From Achatina immaculata (taxonomy: Eukaryota > Mollusca > Gastropoda > Stylommatophora > Achatinidae), in NCBI GenBank assembly GCA_009760885.1, contig CM019713.1:24684427-24748426 (forward strand): a DNA stretch of 64,000 nt, given 5' to 3'. A program made the position numbers and the translations under genes. The notes beneath the pieces are model-generated. The model was given only the letters and a program-made list of their open reading frames with translations, searched no databases and was not told the DNA's origin. This document shows positions 58,826-64,000 of this stretch, piece by piece. Within the stretch, counting starts at the first letter, position 1; each line of letters starts with the position of its first letter.

Positions 58826-58837
58826 TATTCTGGATTT

Positions 58838-61690
58838 ACATGTGACTAAACAGTCTGATCATTATTGTTCACTGCTGGTCAAGGAGACAAACTATATCAG
58901 GTGACTTTTCTGTATGAGAACCTAACTGGCATACGAGGATGAAGATGTGTATGAAGCCATGTGATTACACTTATTTACACTAATGGTATTTTGATTTTCT
59001 GAGGAATCTAAATAGAAAGATAAGTTATGTCAAAAAAGTCATTAAAAAATACACAAATGAATATGAGGAGAATTCACTGAAAATGTGGTCTCTCATTAAC
59101 CAACACCATCTAACAGTAATTTATGAATTTTACTTAGTGAAATCTTCTGTACAAATAACAAAGTTCTTTTTTTTTTCAAGTAATTTTATAATCATCCACT
59201 TATTATGAATTGAACTAAAGAATAAATCTGCTAACTTATTGTAGTTTCATATAAAATGATTTCAGTTTTTTAAATGCACATCATTAGTCAATAAATTGTT
59301 AATACTTTCATAATGCACATACTTTCATATTTCCATTTTTATGAAAAGTACATGTACTTACAGCAGGAGGATGAATGTGATGAAAGTGCCCTGCTAATGC
59401 TTAAAATAATCCACTCAACTCTGCTGATGCACTCACAAAAAAGGAAAGAGCAAGGTCTGTATATTTACAATGCAGGGCAAGTGAAAGATAGGTAGAGAAA
59501 CATTTCTCCATCATCTGTCAGCACTTTAGCATATAATAACTATATCATTATATATCATCTAATATGATATCATTCACAAATGGATAAGCACAACATCTGA
59601 ATCTCAAGTTCTCATTTCTTCATTAGAAAGGAAGAGCTATGCATAGAAATGAATTCTTGGTTATCCATGCGGATAAGTGTGTTAAAAAGAAGAGAAATGA
59701 AATCATGGTTGCCCACTTAATCAACATGGATATGCATTATCTCAAACAGAGATGAAGTTTTATGTGTTTGTAAAAGAAAAAAAAACAATATACCAATGGG
59801 ACCAGAACAACAGATGATTCTTCTTGATGGCAGTGTAGTTATATAGGTCAGTGAGTTTGGGCTAGCCAACACTTTTATCCTTTCTTCAGAATTCTAGAAT
59901 AGGTTGTGCCATTCTTTTGCCTAGTTTGTGGAGTAGAATCCATTTTGCTCTCAGTGATGTCAGTGCATGCTTCATGTATCACCTCTGGGAATGAAGGAGA
60001 GCCAAATATTCAGTTCTCCGTCAAATTCACTGCCTGTATTCCTATATATATCTTAACTGTGAATAACTCAAATGCCAGTGAGATATCAAACAAAAGTGTC
60101 AAATTCCAGACAGATCACCAGTGAAATGTAACAAGTTATAGGAAGATCGTCAGCCAAAAATGTCAAGTTCCAGGGAAATAATTAACCAAAGGCATCAAGT
60201 TTCAGAGAGATTATGAACAAAGAAGTCAATTTCCAGGGAGATTATAAACAAAGATGTCAAGTTCTTCACTATCTGGGTTGCCAGGCACAGATGAAGTAAA
60301 TGTAGTGTCAGTATAACCAGGTTTCCAAAAGCTACATTACCTCTTTACTGTAATATAGTGATATGAATAGAGGAAGCTTGCAATTTTGAATGTACAACCA
60401 TGCTCGCCTCCATTTATGAACAAAATATACTGTCAGTTACTTCAATATTAATTTGAAATAATATTTAATTAATTGGAAACGTTTTAAGGAAAATATTAAA
60501 TAAATAACCATTGACTAATATTGTAAAAGTTTAGCAGATGATTGTTACATTTTAAAAACATTTTCTCACTGATTCTCACTGACTCTTTTGTCCTTTAGCA
60601 TAGCTTCTGTCATTCTAGGAATGAAGACTGGTTTATCAAAGATGAAAGATATATATTTTTTAAGCTAGTTTGGTCTGGTAATGTAGATGAGACAAAGCAG
60701 GCCTGGAATGCAGTAGTTAATAATGTGCTCCAAAATTCACAGATAACGTCTATTCCATCAACAATATGCAATCAAAAACAAATGAAACAGCTGAGATGAC
60801 AGCCAGATTGCACATATGATGGGTTAAAAACTTTTTCCTACTGGGATCACATGTGGCATGATTAAGCTAACAATTTCACGCAGGAAACTGCCATCCTAAC
60901 TGGCCACTTAATTTAGTTTGTGAGTATCCTGATGTCATTCAACTTCATTCCTAAAATGTTAATGCATTATGACCACTTCTGCTGTGTTATGCAATATATT
61001 GCTTCTGAAAGTGTGCAGTAATGATAATGCCATTTTTCAGACCATTTGTAATGTTCTTAAAACAGTAACTAAACTATCTAAAATAAAATTGTAAAGGAAT
61101 GTAACTTTCCTATAATGAATTTGACACAGAATTATAAGTATGTAAAATGTCTTAAAATAATTGCAACGATACCAGTTTATGATGTTTTATACATGCACTA
61201 AAATAATTTTCCAATGGATTGTTTAAAAACATGTATTAATACAAGGTAAAAAACAATTATTCACCAGTTTTTTTTATTGTTTTGTTTTTGTCACTACTGC
61301 ATCAAAAGTAATGGTTTAAATGATTTAAAAGACTTATAAACATAAAAAAAGTAGTACTTTCTTAAGCCCTATATGAAAATGGGGATCTGAAGATTATAAA
61401 ACTATTATTTATATGAGGAAGAACACTTCAGCTTCAGGCCAACCTAGCAGATCAAGATCTCAGAAGGACACAGTTACTAACCTGTGATGGGCACAGTTTT
61501 ATGTAAGTCCATACCTACAGTTCAGCATTGTCTGAAACCATCCCATTGTGTAACTCATTTTTCCAAAAATAAGTACATTGTTTTCAAGCTACTGGCCAGC
61601 ATTTTAGAAAATTTTAAATCTCTAGTTTTACCTGAGACTGCTTTTCTAAATTATGCATTGACAGAAGCTTCAGCAACTTACATGCTGATA
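58838..61690. other. AT-rich intergenic stretch without recognisable gene
   Basis: No coding region was supported. Frames at 59313-59495, 59906-60124 and 61484-61813 lack domain motifs. A degenerate ~35-bp tandem repeat (aaatgtcaagttccaggga type) lies at about 60085-60265. The remainder looks like single-copy sequence and could hold regulatory DNA. Confidence 0.5.
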
Positions 61691-61693
61691 TAT

Positions 61694-63195
61694 ACTGTCC
61701 AAAAAAAGAAACGCATAGCTTCATTTTTTATATGTTATGACAAAATTTTTTCAGAGGTATCTCAAACCAAACCAAAAATTGTCACCAAGATATCAGTCCA
61801 TGATTTAGCGTGAGTTTTGCTATTCTCTTGTATAGTCAGAACACAGTAGCTGCCCTTGCTAATCACGCATTTTTTTAAAACCATAACTCACATTGTGTTT
61901 ATGGAAAAGTCGTGATTTTTGTGGTGAGCACAACTCACTTTCCACCCAAATGAAATCCTATAAAAGGATGAGGTTACACAAACAAATTCAGTTAATTTTC
62001 AATGAGACAATTATGGTGCGTTTATCGCAGACTTTACAAAACATTGCTATTGGTCGCGTGCAAGCATGTGAAAGTCAAAGTCAGGTTGCCAAGCATTTAA
62101 ATGTGCAGCAGAGTACCATCAGTCGACTTTGGCACAGTTTCCAAGCCACTGGCTCAGCTGAAGACCGGCACCACAGTGGACAACCCAGGGGGACTACAGC
62201 AGCTGATGATAGCTTTATTTTGGTTTATCCCTTCAGAAACAGGTTTACAACAGCTTCCTCAAGTGCCCAGTCATTGCTTGCAGGACGTCGTATGTCTGAT
62301 CAAACTGTCAGGAATAGATTGCATGAAGTTGGACTGGTGGCACGACGACCTCACCGAGGTCCTGTCTTAATGAGACGCCTTCGTCAAAATTGACTTGTTT
62401 GGGCCAACCAGCATCGGCCCTGGACAACTGACAATCAATGGAGACATGTCTGGTTTAGTAACGAATCTTCATTTTTGTTGCACCGCCATGATATGCGGAG
62501 AAGGGTCTACTGTAGGCCAAATGAACCTTTTGCCCAAAATTGCGTTGATGAAGCTCCGCTGCATGGTGGTGGAGGTGTAGTGGCATGAGGAATTATCAAT
62601 TTCAACAGAAGGAGTCCATTGGTGCAGATTGAAGGAGGCTTGAATGCGCAATGATACGTCAGTGAAATTCTTCGATCCCATGTTCTTCCATTTTTGGCTG
62701 CACAAAGGTCTGTGTTTCACCAGGACAACGCTAGACCCCATTCTGCATGGTTCACCACACAGTTCCTGACTGCCAACAACATTCTGATCCTTACCTGGCC
62801 ATCCTTGTCTCCAGACATGAATCTGATCAAGCACCTATGGGATAAGCTGCAAAGACGTGTTTGTCGCTGAAATGTTTCTCCAGCCAATCGTTATGGTCTG
62901 TGGCAGGCACTCCAGGAAGAGTTAGCAGCCATCCCAAAGGCGCACATCAGACATCTGATCACATCTATGCCCAGGAGATGCCAGTTGCTGATCGATGCAA
63001 GCGGAGGCCACACACCATACTAACTTGAGAACCCCCTAGGACTAACAAATTCTTGTCACACAGATGCAAGAAACTGTCAAGTAAGTGTTTAAACCCTTAG
63101 GTATTATTGTGTGCAATTTAAAAAGCTATAGAATATCAAAGGTATGGCTAAAATTGGGTCATCAGTAGTTATGCGTTTCTTTTTTTTTGGACAGT
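61694..63195 (+). mobile_element. Tc1-like transposon with terminal inverted repeats
   Basis: The left end, actgtccaaaaaaagaaacg and cat (61694-61716), matches the right end in inverse orientation (atgcgtttct, T run, ggacag at 63171-63194). The arms differ by two A residues. The left end is preceded by TA; the right end abuts a LINE (ATTC)n tail. The total length of about 1.5 kb is normal for Tc1 elements. Confidence 0.88.
61990..63022 (+). pseudogene. Tc1-like transposase, inactivated
   Basis: The N-terminal part reads IAIGRVQACESQSQVAKHLN, VQQSTISRLWHSFQATGSAE and RMSDQTVRNRLHEVGLVARR. Beyond stops and shifts, WFSNESSFLLHRHDMRRRVY, VFHQDNARPHSAW and SLSPDMNLIKHLWDKLQRRV follow. The second catalytic Asp is kept (QDN). 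The first is Asn (SNE for SDE) and the Glu is Lys (IKHLW for IEHLW). Several stops (near 62392, 62586, 62655 and 62869) also break it. It is related to, but clearly distinct from, the copy at 42253. Confidence 0.9.
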
Positions 63196-64000
63196 TTTCA
63201 TTCATTCATTCATTTGCATGTCCCTTGCGGAACTTTGCCTCCCAAACAGCACTCCTGTAGGCCTCTTGGTTGTGAGCAAGATGGCCTGCTGCTGTTTCAT
63301 CCATTTGCAGATCGTCAACGATGTCTTGCAGCCACCTTCGTTTTGGTCTTCCTCTTTTTCATTTTCCCATTATGTATCCTTCCAATATGGTCTTCTCTAA
63401 ATTATCATGACGTTTAATGTGTCCAGAATATTTAAGTTTTCTCTCTTTAATCCTCTTTACTAGCCAGCCTTCTTCAATATTAAGCTCTTGTAGTATAGAT
63501 ATATTTGTTCTTTTTTGTGTCCACGATATTTGGAGAGCTCTTCTGTAGCATTTACATTCAAAGGCATTTATGTGTTTCTCAGCTGTTTTGTTAAGTGTCC
63601 AGGTCTCACAGGCATATGTTGCGATGGGAAAGATGCATGCCCTTAAAAATCTTATTTTTGTGGCTCTGTCTGCTCCTCTCCACAGATTCTTTATTTGTTT
63701 TACTTTCTGAAGAGCGATAGATGTCCTCCTTTTAATTTCCCTCATTGTATCTCCATTATTATTTAGTAGTGATCCAAGATATTCAAAACTCTCCACTTCT
63801 TCCAGTTTTTCCTCATTGATACATACTTCAGTTGCCTTGTTTGTTTTGTCAGTTGTCATCACTTTAGTTTTCTTTGCATTAAGACAGAGGTTCTGGTCTT
63901 TGCTGTTCTTGCGGACTGACATAATTAGTTTTTCCATTCCTTTTTTGTGTTGTGGACAGCAATACTGTGTCATCAGCATATCTAATCTCTGGTATTTCAT
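63196..64000 (-). pseudogene. Group D LINE, longest copy, cut by the window edge
   Basis: The minus strand has the catalytic EIRYADDTVLLSTT, then after a frameshift near 63945 LIMSVRKNSKDQNLCLNAKK, FEYLGSLLNNNGDTMREIKR, TYACETWTLNKTAEKHINAF and LEKTILEGYIMGK. A further shift near 63360 leads to RRWLQDIVDDLQMDETAAGH and AVWEAKFRKGHANE. The tail is (GAAT)n at 63196-63216. The YADD box is intact. The element continues beyond 64000, so its true length is unknown. Confidence 0.9.

Overview
This is eukaryotic, almost certainly metazoan DNA. It has spliced coding exons with GT-AG introns, tens of kilobases of intron, non-LTR retrotransposon (LINE) fragments, Tc1/mariner transposons and very many minisatellites. 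The repeat content and the Wnt6-type gene suit a lophotrochozoan, perhaps a gastropod mollusc; that placement is inference. No operons, CRISPR arrays, rRNA or tRNA genes were recognised.

One host gene is convincing: a complete Wnt gene on the + strand, best matched to Wnt6. It is assembled here from four coding exons: 2022-2095 (signal peptide), 23339-23559, 49466-49740 and 51855-52316. All junctions are in phase. They give 1032 bp and 343 residues with 24 cysteines after the signal peptide. A polyadenylation signal lies at 52388. Introns are about 21.2, 25.9 and 2.1 kb. No second Wnt gene is visible in the 2 kb upstream or 11.7 kb downstream.

Intron 1 (2096-23338) holds minisatellites, LINE 3' ends, a decayed mariner and the first arm of a ~1 kb inverted repeat. 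Intron 2 (23560-49465) holds the second arm, the largest minisatellites, a 1 kb CTTGT satellite, LINE fragments and a dead Tc1 transposase inside a larger dispersed repeat. Intron 3 holds three transposon remnants. Downstream (52400-64000) are nested LINE insertions, two more minisatellites, an AT-rich stretch with no recognisable gene, a 1.5 kb Tc1 element with terminal inverted repeats, and a LINE cut by the window edge.

LINE fragments fall into at least six groups, called A to F here for cross-reference only. Most are 3' ends (5'-truncated). Group C insertions have GA microsatellite tails and 11-12 bp target-site duplications. Nearly all long open frames in the window are minisatellites whose units keep frames open; they are not genes.
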